This document shows, in pieces, positions 48,159 to 59,452 of a stretch of DNA of 64,000 bases. Under the pieces are notes generated by a model. That model worked only from the letters and a program-made list of their open reading frames with translations, did no database searches and was not told the origin of the DNA. Within the stretch, counting starts at the first letter, position 1. Each line of letters starts with the position of its first letter. The position numbers and the translations under genes were made by a program. Origin of the DNA: Spirometra erinaceieuropaei (taxonomy: Eukaryota > Platyhelminthes > Cestoda > Diphyllobothriidea > Diphyllobothriidae); assembly GCA_902702965.1 (NCBI GenBank), contig CACRXP010000858.1, forward strand, positions 79,516 to 143,515. The letters run 5' to 3'.

Positions 48159-48580
48159 CTAATGACAAGGAAAGAAACGCCAGGGGTAATGTCCCACAGA
48201 AGGAGAGAGATGACCATGGTTTGTTGAAGCATATGCCCTAAGACGGATTAGCGCGCCAATGTCCACTGCCTGATCCTTTAAAAAGCCTTTAAAATAGGTT
48301 GATTGGAACACAGTGTCTGACAATCTGAAACGACGCACTGTTCCAATCCTGCAACCGAAGTGATGAAGGCAAGTTGTGTCAAGTGGAATGAGAAGTTACA
48401 CTTATGGTACGTCTTTGTAAAGCGTACTAAAGAGGAAGGCGAAAAGTACGTTTAGCTATCGTAGTTAGGTAGGCACTGAAAATGGACGTCTTGTAATCAG
48501 GATGGACCGATTGACGTAGTTTTTGTGCGATTTTGTATATTCTTAATCAGCCCACAGAGCATGACACCGGCATCCGAAGT

Positions 48581-48922
48581 NNNNNNNNNNNNNNNNNNNN
48601 NNNNNNNNNNNNNNNNNNNNNNNNNNNNNNNNNNNNNNNNNNNNNNNNNNNNNNNNNNNNNNNNNNNNNNNNNNNNNNNNNNNNNNNNNNNNNNNNNNNN
48701 NNNNNNNNNNNNNNNNNNNNNNNNNNNNNNNNNNNNNNNNNNNNNNNNNNNNNNNNNNNNNNNNNNNNNNNNNNNNNNNNNNNNNNNNNNNNNNNNNNNN
48801 NNNNNNNNNNNNNNNNNNNNNNNNNNNNNNNNNNNNNNNNNNNNNNNNNNNNNNNNNNNNNNNNNNNNNNNNNNNNNNNNNNNNNNNNNNNNNNNNNNNN
48901 NNNNNNNNNNNNNNNNNNNNNN
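48581..48922. other. Assembly gap (342 N) between duplicate copies
   Basis: Unknown sequence exactly between the two copies of the 1.8 kb duplication, a place where assemblers often place two haplotypes in series. Confidence 1.
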
Positions 48923-49476
48923 CTGTTAGGATCCGAACCGCCTCCTTTTCTTGATGTGTTAAATCCTGGTTCCATGTAGGCGGACCAGGAGTGTGGTGGC
49001 ACGCCTAGGCGCGGGTTCGCCCCAGGCCAGTGATTTGCGCCCTCTCACGCCCCCAGTCGTCTTGACTTTGTCCACCAAACCAGGCCCAGATGAGAAAGGA
49101 CCAGTGAGTCCGGCAGGTGCTACGAAAGTCCACTATCAGCACAAACTTATTCGCGCGCAAGTCGCCGTCCTTGCGCCCAACCTGCTGTGTGACACAGTGC
49201 ACACCGTCGTAATCGACAATCGAAATATCACATCATTCTCTCGTACTCACGTGTATGGCATCCCAGCTACGTTGTAATGGCTCCTTCTTAATGTGACCTT
49301 ATGAGAATTCTCAAGGTTGCGTGGACAGAGCCGCGTTCGCGTAGGGTGATGAAATAACACGATGAAAGCCATTACATGGATACCCATCCCCAGTCGTGTG
49401 ACACGACCGGTGAATAAAAAGTGGGGCTCATGCCGCACAACCCTTCCTTCAAAGAACGAGTTCGTCAGCATTGACC

Positions 49477-49580
49477 CCCCCTCCCTTATCTGCTTTCGTC
49501 TCTGATGATGGATTTGAGCAGGAATCCGAAACGTCAGGCTAATAAAGCTCTTGCCCCTGCGATCGTGTCTTCTTCTTCAA
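49477..49580 (+). mobile_element. PLE-terminal insertion absent from the other duplicate
   Basis: The segment contains CTGATGATGGATTTGAGCAG, GGAATCCGAAACGTCAGG and AATAAAGCTCTTG. The first copy reads straight across (ATTGACCCTCACAAGACAG), so the pair gives an empty and a filled site. Stem GGATTT/GAATCC follows the CTGATGA at 49502-49508; GAAA is at 49528-49531. Confidence 0.6.
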
Positions 49581-49959
49581 CACAGTCGTAATGCTTGATG
49601 ACATTAGTGGGCTAACTATCTAGCCGTAAACCTTCGGTACAAAAGGGACCTCTGCAATGCAAAGGCTCAGAAAAACTCATGAAGTGCCCTTGCCGGAGTA
49701 GATTTAATTTGTTCTGTGTGATCAGATAGCCAGGGGACTGCAGCAACAGAAAAACCGCAGAGATGAACAGAACTAGGTTAGGGCTCGATAAAGGTGAAGT
49801 CTACCGAAAGCAACAACTTAGACTAAAATTGCGGATAAGAAAAAGATATAAGTTGATGTTAGTGGCGGCGCCCACTTAGCTGTTTTGAAACGATAAGGCG
49901 GGCCTAACTTAAAAGGCCCATTTGACACCATCAGAGCAACAAAAGAGCTAAATACTTAC

Positions 49960-50070
49960 GGTAGGTGGTGAGCTGTCACCGCTGTCTTTGGCGGAGGTAA
50001 TGCCGGCAGTGTCAGGCAACTTCCTTGTGTGCATCGGATGTCTCGTTTTTGGGTACTCCTTCGAGGCCAT
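49960..50070 (-). CDS. scrib: scrib linker exon, copy 2 of a duplicated segment
   Basis: This exon has 37 codons, phase 0 at both ends, between TTGTCATTAG and GTAAGT. It encodes MASKEYPKTRHPMHTRKLP and a Ser/Thr tail ending SSPPT. The KTRHPMHTRKL segment is placed like the TPHPKELK region that follows the acidic linker in Scribble; the match is loose. A near-identical exon lies at 48158-48048 in the other copy of the duplication. The two differ at four bases, all amino-acid changing (A/V, A/T, A/T). Confidence 0.65.
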
Positions 50071-51130
50071 CTAATGACAAGGAAAGAAAAGCCAGGGGTA
50101 ATGTTCCACAGATGGAGAGAGATGACCATGGTTTGTTAAAGCATATGCCCTAAGACGGATTAGCGCGCCAATGTCCACTGCCTGATCCTTTTAAAAGGCC
50201 TCTAAAATAGGTTGACTCGAACACAGTGTCTGACAATCTGAAAGAACGCACTGTTCCAATCCTGCAACCAAAGCGATGAAGGCAAGTTGCGTCAAGTGGA
50301 ATGAGAAGTTACACTTATGGTACGTCTTTGGAAAGCGTACTAAAGAGGAAGGCGAAAAGTATGTTTACCTACCGTAGTTAGGTAGGCACTGAAAATGGAC
50401 GTCTTGTAATCAGGAAGGACCGATAGACGTAGTTTTTATGCGATTTTGTATATTCTTAATCAGCCCACAGAGCATGACACCGGCATCTGAAGTTGTAGGG
50501 GGGGGGGTCTCAATTAAACCCAGGTTTAGACGGTTCCTAGTCCTGGGTGTGGAGGCTAACCTGGAATAAAACCCTTGTCGAAACTCCGCGCCTACCCCCA
50601 TAATCGAACCGATCTTCACAGAAGAATGCTATAAAATTAGAGGTGCATCGGGTTTGATTCAGACAATAAAGCGGCGTTTAACGCAACCCCTTGGAGATGA
50701 CGGGACCTGGGCGTCGGATGGCGTAGGCGTAGAATATTTCCTGTAACTAAGTACGCTTGACTACATTCTCATACCCCATACCTCGTGCATGTTCGATCAC
50801 GCTGGGCATATAAAATGTCACGCACTACATTGTTTTCACTGCATGCGCAGCGGTCGGTTAGTGTACTCGGAGGGGGAAGACAAAACTGGTTTAAGCAGTT
50901 AAGGCGAACTTGCTGTGGGGAAGCTGCTGATCAAGCGTTTTTGATGCCACATGTAAACCCATCCAAGACATTGACAAGGGCCCTGCAGAGACAGCGATCG
51001 TCCCGAAAAAGCAGGAATCCTCAGACTGGAGACTACTAGTCGCCTAGACACAAATGGGTCCGCGTCGGAAAACTTCAGCAATGGATGCGAGTTAATCCAG
51101 GGTGAAAGACTTAGGCATTTGCTTATAATG

Positions 51131-51288
51131 GTAGGGGGCGCTCACCGATCGTTCATACGGCACTCACTCGTTCCGTTGTGCCTTACGGGCTCGCTCTGGA
51201 GCCCAACCAGCAGCCGCATAGCGGCGCATGATATAGGAAGAATGGCATTACCAGTCTCCCTTGCCTTTGTCGGTAATGCCATTCTGCA
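51131..51288. repeat. tRNA-Arg-like SINE, short foldback copy
   Basis: A minus-oriented tail (GGTAGGGGGCGCTCACCGATC to GAATGGCATTACC) meets a short plus-oriented piece, CAGTCTCCCTTGCCTTTGTC then GGTAATGCCATTC. AGAATGGCATTACC and GGTAATGCCATTCT form a perfect 14-bp stem. The tRNA head is absent. Confidence 0.65.
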
Positions 51289-51654
51289 TTTACTGATATC
51301 AAATGTGCCTGTTAAGAGTTCGTTCTAACTACGTTCGATCGGTTTTAAGTAAGCGTACTGGGTCAAAAACGCTACTCAAACTGAGTAAACAAGAGTAGGA
51401 AAGAGAGGGGATGAAAGACGAAGGGATTATGAAAGTGCCTGTGTGGGCAATCAATAGAAAGTGTCTCTGTCACACAAGCAGCTACGTCATAAATTAGACC
51501 AGGTAAGATCGCAGTTGGTAGCCAGACATTATACGTTGATATTGTCGACGTACTTACTTGCTACCTGTAGGTATGCTTACCTTGTCTAGGGAACTTGTTA
51601 TCAGTAGGTGTGCTCCTACTAAGTTAGGCAGGTCGCCAGTTTCGGTCAGGCTGT

Positions 51655-52200
51655 TGGGTTTAGTGAGGGTAAGGGTTAGGCGTAAGTTAAGTTTTAGGAT
51701 TAGGGTTTGCGTTTTAGGGTAGGTTTCAGTGTTAGGGTTAGGCTTAAGGGCTACGGTGAGGTTTAAGATTTCGGTTAGGGTTAGGGTTAAGGTTCCCGTT
51801 AGGGTTGCAGTTAAGGTTAAGGTTAGGGTTAGGTTTAGGCTTTACGGTTACGGTTATGTTTGGATTTTAGGGTTAAGGTTGGGGTTAGATTTTAGGTTTA
51901 AGTTTAGGATTGGGTGTCCGTATTGCAGTTAGGGTTTACGGTTAGTCTTAGGACTTTAGGGTTTGGTTTTAGGTTTAAGGCTGCGGTTAGGCTTTAATTT
52001 GAAGGCTAGGGTTAGGAGTACGCTTTAGTGTTAAGGTTGGGATTACGGTTTAGCATTACGGTTAGGGTAACAGGTCAAAGTTAGGGTCATTGCTAGGGTT
52101 ACGTTTTAGGATTCCAGTTACGGTTGGGTTTTGGGGCTTAGAGTTATGTTTTGGGGTTAAGGTTAGCGTTAGAGGTCAGGTATGGGGTTAGGGTAAGGGC
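51655..52200 (+). repeat. Degenerate interstitial telomere-type repeat
   Basis: About 540 bp are dominated by GGTTAGGGTTAGGGTTAAGG and variants of TTAGGG with single-base changes and indels (GTTTAGG, TTACGG, TTTAGGG). TTAGGG is the usual flatworm telomere unit. The tract lies in a scrib intron. Confidence 0.85.
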
Positions 52201-52420
52201 CAGGGACCTCGCCGTCCGCTTCCCTCATTCCTAGCTACCAATTGCGATCTAAGCTTAGATTAGTGTCAATGATGAATGTGTTGCCCCTTTTACAGCCTTA
52301 TGATTTAGAGGCGGTTGATCGTCAGGCATATTTATCTTAAGTCGCAAGTACACGTAAAACTAACATCTACCCATACTGGCTGTCGGTCAGAGCACAAAAC
52401 GGAATATTTGTTGCACACAC

Positions 52421-52851
52421 CGAATCAGGACTATATCCGTCCCGGGAGGAGACGGAGGGTGTGAATCGGACTCTGGTGGTGGCCAAGTCAGGTGGCTCTG
52501 GTGAGTCGTTGCTAGAGGGCAGTTGACGCAGCGACTGCAAAAACACATCTCCACTTTCCGTCTCCCCTGTGCCATTAGCGAGCAGACGCTCGGGTGATTG
52601 CTGGAGCGAGGACCTGCCGCCACCGTGCCGCACATCCGTACCAGCACTGCTGCCGTTCATCAAAGCAACACCCCTGACAGTTTTGGCAGTTTTTACCGGC
52701 GATGGTGCCAAGGAATCGTCGCCTGAGCCCATCACCAGGGAACCGCCGTTTTCGTAAGTCTTCTTTGGATTGGCCGCAATGTCCGCATCGTTGGGCGAAT
52801 GGGACACGGGCTCACCAGCCTCGTTGTAAAGCAGCATCGATGAGGCGTCAC
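52421..52851 (-). CDS. scrib: scrib exon, linker between LRRs and PDZ1
   Basis: This 431-nt exon has a CCCCGCAG acceptor. Its first two bases complete Gly, and 143 further codons run to a GTGTGT donor (52420-52415). The product is polar and low-complexity: MLLYNEAGEPVSHSP near the start, Ser/Gly/Pro-rich stretches, then TTRVRFTPSVSSRDGYSPDS at the end. The VRF segment resembles the short VxF motif found in the acidic linker of Scribble proteins. Phases fit both neighbours (GGT Gly at the left join, codon end at the right). No catalytic or membrane features are seen. Confidence 0.8.
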
Positions 52852-52950
52852 CTGCGGGGAGGAAGGAAGTAAAAGTAATATTTAAAACATCAAAGCTAAC
52901 TCGTTATCCAAACAAGACGAAAAGCTTCATTAAGAAAACGTTTAACAGAA

Positions 52951-53322
52951 TGTCATTGCCGACAAAGGCAAGGGAGACTGGAATGGCCATTTCTGGCTTA
53001 TTAGCCGTCGTCAGCCAGTCATACCCAACCCCGAAGTGTGGAACATCCGAGGCTCGAACTCGCGACCTGTTAGTTAGAAGTCCACGCCTCTAACCACTGG
53101 GACACGAGCCCGTTGCCCTGTCGATTTCGATCGAGAATATACAATGGTAGGGGGCGCTCACCGATCGTTCTTGCGGAACTCACTCGTTCCGTTGTGCCTT
53201 ATGGGTCTCTCTCGAGCCCAACCAGCAGCCGCACAGCGGCGCATCATTTAAGCAGAATGTCATTACCGACAAAGGCAAGGGAGACTGGGATGGTCATTTC
53301 TGGCTTATTAGCCGTCGTCAGT
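52951..53322 (-). repeat. tRNA-Arg-like SINE, head-to-tail dimer
   Basis: On the minus strand a tail-less unit with a full tRNA-like head (52951-53130; RC carries GTGGTTAGAGGCGTGGACTT and the loop CTTCTAA) is preceded by a second unit (53145-53322) cut at its head. They are joined through the leader ATTGTATATTCTCGATCGAAA. The arrangement equals part of a tandem array. Confidence 0.7.
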
Positions 53323-53970
53323 GTAAAAGTTATCCTTCAAAGGGCCGCCAACGACCACGGCGTGCTCACGGGGATGTAGCAATCTGGAGAGCCCGCTCCT
53401 TAGTAGACAGATACCAGCGAAGTGTTTGGTTGTAGGCATACAGTTGTGCACAGACCATCCTAAGGCAGCCATTTTGTGGCGCAAAAATATACACACGATG
53501 TCCTGAGCAAAACGCATGGAAGACGTGCATACATGCGCAAAGTTGATTAGTGGAAACTGACAGCTATGGGGAGAGAGGGAGAACCAGGTTGTTCTCCACG
53601 ATTTATTAACGCCAATAGACGGACTCATCGAAAATGGAGGCTCCGAGACAATCAGAAGATGACAATGACAAAGGGGATCAAAATGAACAGTACAGTCGAA
53701 CTAGTTAGGGCATAGGTCTTTGAATGGTTAAAAAAGTAAAGATGGATGGCTAAGCGAATTCCAGAGAGTGTGGTTAGTAGTATTATTTGGCGACTTGTAT
53801 TAATTTATGGCCCCTCGCTCAATACTTCTTTGTCTTCAAATAACGATCAATTAAATCTGCAGAAGAAAAACACAGAACTCGAACACAAGAGAATTCAGTA
53901 ATTATGCAGAGAAAAAAACGCACTGAGCCTTTTTATAACTATACGCATCAATTACTAAGTAGATGCGTTC

Positions 53971-54888
53971 TCTTGTGAAATGTTAACAGAACTTCTGAAA
54001 TGTGTTTTTGAATCGAAAAGATTACTTTAGCATACTTGTAATATTCATTCTTGTGCAGCATCGTCCAAAGATATTTCAGTCACGTCAGCGTACCGGTTTC
54101 TAAATGCACTAATGTCCAGTCGCCTGCAAAAACTACGGGCTGTATAAAACGACTGCTTAGGTAGAGCGCGTTTTCCCATTGATTTTCGATGACCTCATAA
54201 GTTCGAGAGCATAAAGCCACTGTTTCTTGAAAACATTTGGTAAAAAATCGAGTCTTCTTCAAATCTTATACTTGAGGTATGGGTGGTTTTCGGTGTTACA
54301 ATTTCTAATTGTAGGATTCTTTAAGACCGTAGAGGGTCCATTCATAAAGCATCGTATCCATCCACTTATCAATGCTGCTTATAAAAAAAGTGCATGACCC
54401 ATATCCCTTCTAAAATTTCATAAACCCTATAGGACGTCTTCTTAATAGCGTATAGAAATGAATGGTTTTCCTAACAATGAACATATACTGTCTGTCGTCT
54501 GAAAACCCTGAATGCAGGGGTAACGGCAGGTCGGATTCGAAATTATTCGAGAATTGAAAAACTTTTTAAAAACCGAAGGATGCCCTTCCTTCAGACATAA
54601 AATTGAAAGAAGTGATTCGCTACCAAATAAGCACAAGAAGGAATTTTTGTGCGTATTTTCTGTAAAATATGTTGGAACTTATAGGGACACGCAAAATCAA
54701 CGTAAAACCACACTACTTAAGCAGTTATTCACGCAGTGTAACTTTTTTCAGACGGCCGAAAAGAAAAGTATTCAAAAGTCCGCACTCTGATGCGAGTGAA
54801 ATACCTTAGCTTATGCCGCAGGATAATCAATATTTCAACCTTACTTAAGTACTCTTTTCGACTCGAAGACAGATTTCATAATTTCAGT
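53971..54888. mobile_element. Diverged foldback element
   Basis: Left end GTGAAATGTTAACAGAACTT, CTGAAATGTGTTTTTGAATC and right end GAAATCTGTCTTCGAGTCG (reverse strand) begin inverted arms that share GTACTTAAGTA-type and CTGCTTAGGTAG/CTGCTTAAGTAG blocks. Arms are more diverged than in the 15.8 kb copy. No coding sequence is recognised inside. Confidence 0.5.
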
Positions 54889-55583
54889 TTACATTTACCG
54901 TGTGCGTGACATGACCGGCATCGATGCAGTCCCGTACGGTGTCTATCAATGAGCGGCGATCTACGATGGCAGGTCTAGCGCACTCGACCCAATCTCTTTT
55001 CCAGCAACGCGACCGAAAACCACGGTCCCAAATGTCACCTCGGTATCTTGACCGATTAGGTTGCAATGGATTTTCAGCTGGTCCTCTTGGATCGCGTAGG
55101 AACGCAGCTGCAACAGGGTTGGACTTAAAGTAGCAGCACTGAACCAGTGGCGTTAGACTACTTAAGCTCTTTTTGAAAGAGGGTCTGGGGTATCAAGACG
55201 GTTCGTCTCTCATGCGGATTACTTACACGTTCGACTCAGCGCCTACAGTCCCAAACTTCGCTAATAAAAACTACATCAAAAACCCTCGGCAATCATCCCG
55301 GTCTGCGTCTGCCAAATAAGTAGGACAGTAAGCATTCAAATGGGAGTTTACCAGAGGTAAACAGAGAACAGTTGACGAATACAAATAGACAAGAACCGCG
55401 AAACAGCCGCCTGCGTCGTCCATATTCGCATTAGGAGCAGATCAGGGTCAGCAGCGAAATCGAGGCGGGCTCGAAGTAAAAGCGTGGTAAAATCCTAGCA
55501 GAGGACGACGGATGCAAAGCGCACAGTAGCGCAAGCCACATGACTTCACGCAGTCGGGAGTCAACGCTAAGCAAGAAGGCAGG

Positions 55584-55586
<3 letters not shown>

Positions 55587-55632
<46 letters not shown>
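55587..55632 (+). repeat. (GA)n microsatellite
   Basis: Pure GA repeat of about 44 bases within the intron between 56038 and 52851. Confidence 0.95.
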
Positions 55633-55633
<1 letters not shown>

Positions 55634-56037
55634 GGAGAGGGAAAGTAGAATAGAGAAAGGAAGACAAGTCTGCAAGGCGATAAATGAGAACTGTAAAGGC
55701 AAGCACTCGGAAATTAGTTTTACGGGTCTGTGCTGCAAATGTTCAATCTAAATGGTCTCAACAGACAGTAGATTTCCCCGAGACGTGTGCGAGCGCGTAA
55801 AAAAAACGCGCCATACAGAACGGTTCACGCGATCACCTAAACGCAAGCAGCTTGCGTTCACGCGGTGGACACAAATAGAACTGACACGGTGGAAATGCTC
55901 TTCGGGGCGGTTAGTTCCAAAAAGTAACGTGTATGCAAAACGATACGCAGGCAAACATACATTATTGATTCTAAAGATCCAACTGGTTGAAAAAAAAGCA
56001 GTAAGGGTCCGAAAAAGGGAATGGGTGGAAAGCATAC

Positions 56038-56204
56038 CGCCGTCTTCGTTACCCTCCTGGGGAAGCAGGTAGCAAGTAAGAAACTCCTCGCCGGATGTCT
56101 CGTCAACAGCACGTTGCAAGGAAATGATGGGTTGTGCCTGATTTTGGGCAAGCCACAGGGCGGTGAGAGGACAGGAGGTCAAACTGACGGGAAGACGATC
56201 CAGC
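56038..56204 (-). CDS. scrib: scrib exon, last LRR and LRR cap
   Basis: This exon begins with the G that completes Arg, then LDRLPVSLTSC and ALWLAQNQAQPI, the signature of the final LRR in Scribble/LAP proteins. It continues into FLTCYLLPQEGNEDG, matching the conserved TCYLLPQ cap. The acceptor is CTCGTAG and the donor is GTATGC (56037-56032). It ends after one base of a Gly codon, which fits the two-base start of the 52851 exon. This is the strongest single piece of evidence for Scribble identity. Confidence 0.93.
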
Positions 56205-56939
56205 CTACGAGCAAAAATCAAACATATTGTCTGACAAACACAGTATGACGCGGCATACACAGCAGCAAGAGGAACCGCGGTAACAACGGCTTTTAATCCC
56301 AGGCACATTAACCTCGTATACCGAAATATCACTTCAAGCAGTTCAAGTCAAACAATTTATCAAAGCCATGTTCTCCTACGTCTTCGCAAACTGGCAGAAA
56401 CGCAAAAAGAACAATGGCTTAAGACCTAACAGACCGGATTTTATTCGCATTTGGTCAAAAGCGCTTTGCTTTCTTTGTAATAAAGATCTGACTGGTTCTG
56501 TAGCACAAGGGTTAGGTCTATTTCCATTGAGGAATACAGGAGATGGTTTGGAAAGTCAGTGAAATAAAAAATGAAGATGCGATTAGGGTACACAATACAG
56601 TATGTTACAACAGATTTAAGGACTTGCGGACGAAGTTAGATCCTCTGGTGGTGAATTCGAAAGTCGGACCATGGAAAAACAAATAACTTAATGGAGGTCG
56701 TACTATAGGTATGAGCCTCAAATACAACGCAAGTGAGTAAAAATTCAGGGCCAGTTTTTTTTATGACATTCACGTCTGCTTAGGGAAAAAACGTGCGGTC
56801 CGTGATGTATGAGTGGAACGGTTGGGGCTTATTTTTCAGACTCAACAGCCCGCATGTCTCATAGCTAACAGCCGTTACCAAGGGAAACGGCGTTTTAATC
56901 GCAGATGCAAGCGGTATTTGAAAGACTGCCTCCGCAGAT

Positions 56940-59452
56940 TGTTGCCGGCGATTGAAATGGTCCAACTGGACCTGGTGACCCCACAGCCAGTCATCTTATT
57001 GGCCGCTTTGGGCTTGGTTCTCGATGTAAAAATGGTGAGAGATTGCTGAACTTCGCTGATAGAAACCGACTGCTTGTCACCAACACATGTTTGCAACACC
57101 GCAAGAAACATCTGCTGACCTGGTATTGAAACGGCGGCAATACGGACAGTCAGATGGACTACATACTAGTCAGCCCAAGGTTTCGCAGCTGGGTTCACGA
57201 TAGCAGATCGATGCGTGGTGCCGAGACTGGTAAAGCCCATGGGTCGGACCATGTCCTCGTCCGTACAGGCTTGAAAGTTCATCTCTCACCCGCGCCAAAA
57301 ATGCCACGTCCTAGACGCCTCGATGTCGCCAAAATCCGGCAAACCAGCATTGCTGAGGCCCTGAGCAGAAAAATCCGGACCTGTTTTACGACCCGAGCCG
57401 ATGGAGAAGGCAGTAACCAGTGGTCGCCACTGCAGACGTCAGTCTATGAGGCAGCTGAGAAAACTCTTGGAAACACCCAGCGACGCCGCAGTGACTGGAT
57501 CAGGAGAAGAGCCTTGCAGTTGTCAGCACAGACGGCTCAAACCAGGTTCCGCAACGATGGCTGCTTCCGCCAACTTCGGAAGATGACGGCAAAATCGGCC
57601 AGGGATGACCGGAAGCAATATTGGACTGAAATAGCGACCTCCATGAACAGGCCTCGAACGTTGGTGACACTCGAAAAACCTACTAACTTATACGCCAAGT
57701 TAGTGGTAAGCCCTCTACACTGAGTGACTCTGTTCGCGACGTGAACGGCGGCTTTATTGCTCGGCCAAAGTCGAGCGCTGACGTGAGCACTTTGAGCACC
57801 ATCTCAACTTCTATACCTAACCTATTTCGCCCATGCTCTCCTCTTCAGTGGAGTTTCTTCCCTCTCCTACCTATGCAGTGCCATGCGATCCCCCCTCCGA
57901 GGAAGAAGTCGCCGATGCCATACGAAAGTAGCGCAACAATAAGGCACGCGGAGAAGACGGTATATCCACTGAAATCTTTAAGTCTTGTGTCGACACTATG
58001 GCGCCTTTGGCTCCATGAGGTGATTGGACGAGCGTGGAGAGACGAGGTTGTTCCTGAAGACTGCGGCTTAGGCATCCTTGTACCTATCCTCAAGAAGGGA
58101 GGTAAGACAAGATGCAAGAACTACCGCGGCATAAGTCTCAACGACGTTGCTGCGAAGATCTTCGCTATTGTTCCACTCAGGCGATTCCAGGCTGTGAGCG
58201 ACTCTAGGACGAGGCCCAACCACACCGGATTCCGTGCTGGACGTGGATGTGCAGACCAGATATTCACACTGAGGCGCATTCTCGAATTTCGCCATAGCTA
58301 CCAACAACCGACGGCCGTCTGCTTCATTGACTTCGCCGCCGCGTTCGATTCCGTTCACCGTGAGTACCTGTGGCGGATAATGGCGCTAGATGGTGTACCG
58401 CCAAAAATCCTCGCCATGATCAACAACTATTATCTCTCCACTACTGCGAGAGTCCTGATTCGCAACAATCTTTCCCAACCGTTCGGTATTCGGTCTGGCG
58501 TTCGGCAAGGTTGTATCCTGTCACCCATTCTGTTCAATTATGCTATTGACTGGATCCTCGGGAGGGCCCTACGCGAGAGTGACGGCGTTGAGTTTGCACC
58601 CGGACACCGACTGAATGATCCCGACTATGCCGAGGATATTGCCTTACTTGCTTCAATTTTTGGTGATCTGCAGTCTATGGTGTCACGGGTTAACGAGATC
58701 CCTAAATCGGTCGGTTTATCCATGAACTCTGAGAAAAACAAAGTGTTTTCAAGCTGCATCCCTGACCAGGAGAGGGCACTCCTCGGTATTGATGACTGAC
58801 AACTTGATGAAGTAGACAGTTTTAAATACCTTGGATTGAGGTTGCTGCCGAATGGACTGAGTAAGAACGACATTGTCTCCCAAATTGATGCTGCCCGACG
58901 GGTTCTCTCAAGCCTTCGGAAATGCCTATGGATCCGACGTGACCTCTCCATCACCACTAAGACTCGCGTGTATTGCGCATTTGTCCGGTCTGTCCTTCTC
59001 TACGGTTGTGAATGCTGGGCTTTGCGCGTGGAGGACGAGCGAAAACTGGAGGTATTTGACCACCACTGCTTGAGGACCATCCTTCGAGTGACGTTCATTG
59101 ACTTCGTCTCAAATGAGACAGTCCACGCTCGCTGCGACAACAGCGCAAGGATAACTCAGGCCATTCAGGAAAGACAACTGAGGTGGTTCGGGCATGTTCC
59201 TCGTCGTCCGCCTCAGCAGCTCAGTGCTACTGCTTTCGATCCGGCACCGTTGCCCCATTGGAGGCGTCGAAGAGGGGGTCAGTTCAAAACCTGGCTCGAC
59301 AGTGTCCGTCAAGACATGGAGGTGGTTCTTGGACCTTCGGTATTCGGTCTACGTCGTTGGCAAAGGGAATGGGTTGAGCTGTCCAGATCTGCTGCCGCGG
59401 ATCGTCACGCGTGGAGAGGTACAGCTCGTGACATCATCCAGACCGGCTAGAT
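56940..59452 (+). pseudogene. RTE-like LINE, endonuclease and RT remnants
   Basis: The plus strand contains a decayed endonuclease end (GRFGLGSRCKNGERLLNFAD, then a stop, DYILVSPRF, GSDHVLVRTGLKVHL), then the RT: CKNYRGISLNDVAAKIFAIV, TGFRAGRGCADQIF, FIDFAAAFDSVHREYLW, SGVRQGCILSPILFNYAIDW and DPDYAEDIALLASIF, where the catalytic YADD is YAED. The C-terminus has LLYGCECWALRVEDERKL and RQLRWFGHVPRRPPQ. Frameshifts occur near 57720 and 57840-57990 and a stop near 58799. It lies antisense in a scrib intron. Its similarity to 40068-40934 shows one family. Confidence 0.88.

Larger units (their letters stand above)
47133..50493. repeat. Tandem segmental duplication of about 1.8 kb containing a scrib exon
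   Basis: The segment 47133-48580 reappears at 48923-50493 in the same orientation with about 5% differences by eye. Both start CTGTTAGGATCCGAACCGCC, and both contain the 37-codon scrib exon and end GACACCGGCATC(C/T)GAAGT. Copy 1 ends exactly at an N run and copy 2 starts exactly where the N run ends. Copy 2 has an extra segment of about 104 bp at 49477-49580. Confidence 0.85.
50494..52420. other. Intron with SINE and telomere-type tract
   Basis: Holds a G-run at 50498-50507, the SINE foldback 51131-51288 and the TTAGGG-type tract 51655-52200. No exon is seen. Confidence 0.7.
52852..56037. other. Intron between the LRR cap and the linker exon
   Basis: Holds the SINE dimer 52951-53322, the foldback element 53971-54888 and the GA microsatellite at 55.6 kb. 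A minus-strand open stretch at 55108-54898 is discussed separately; its phase does not allow it as a simple extra exon. Confidence 0.65.

Noticed and set aside
48525..49002. Apparent open frames across 48581-48922
   Set aside because: They also run through the N gap and have no supporting sequence.
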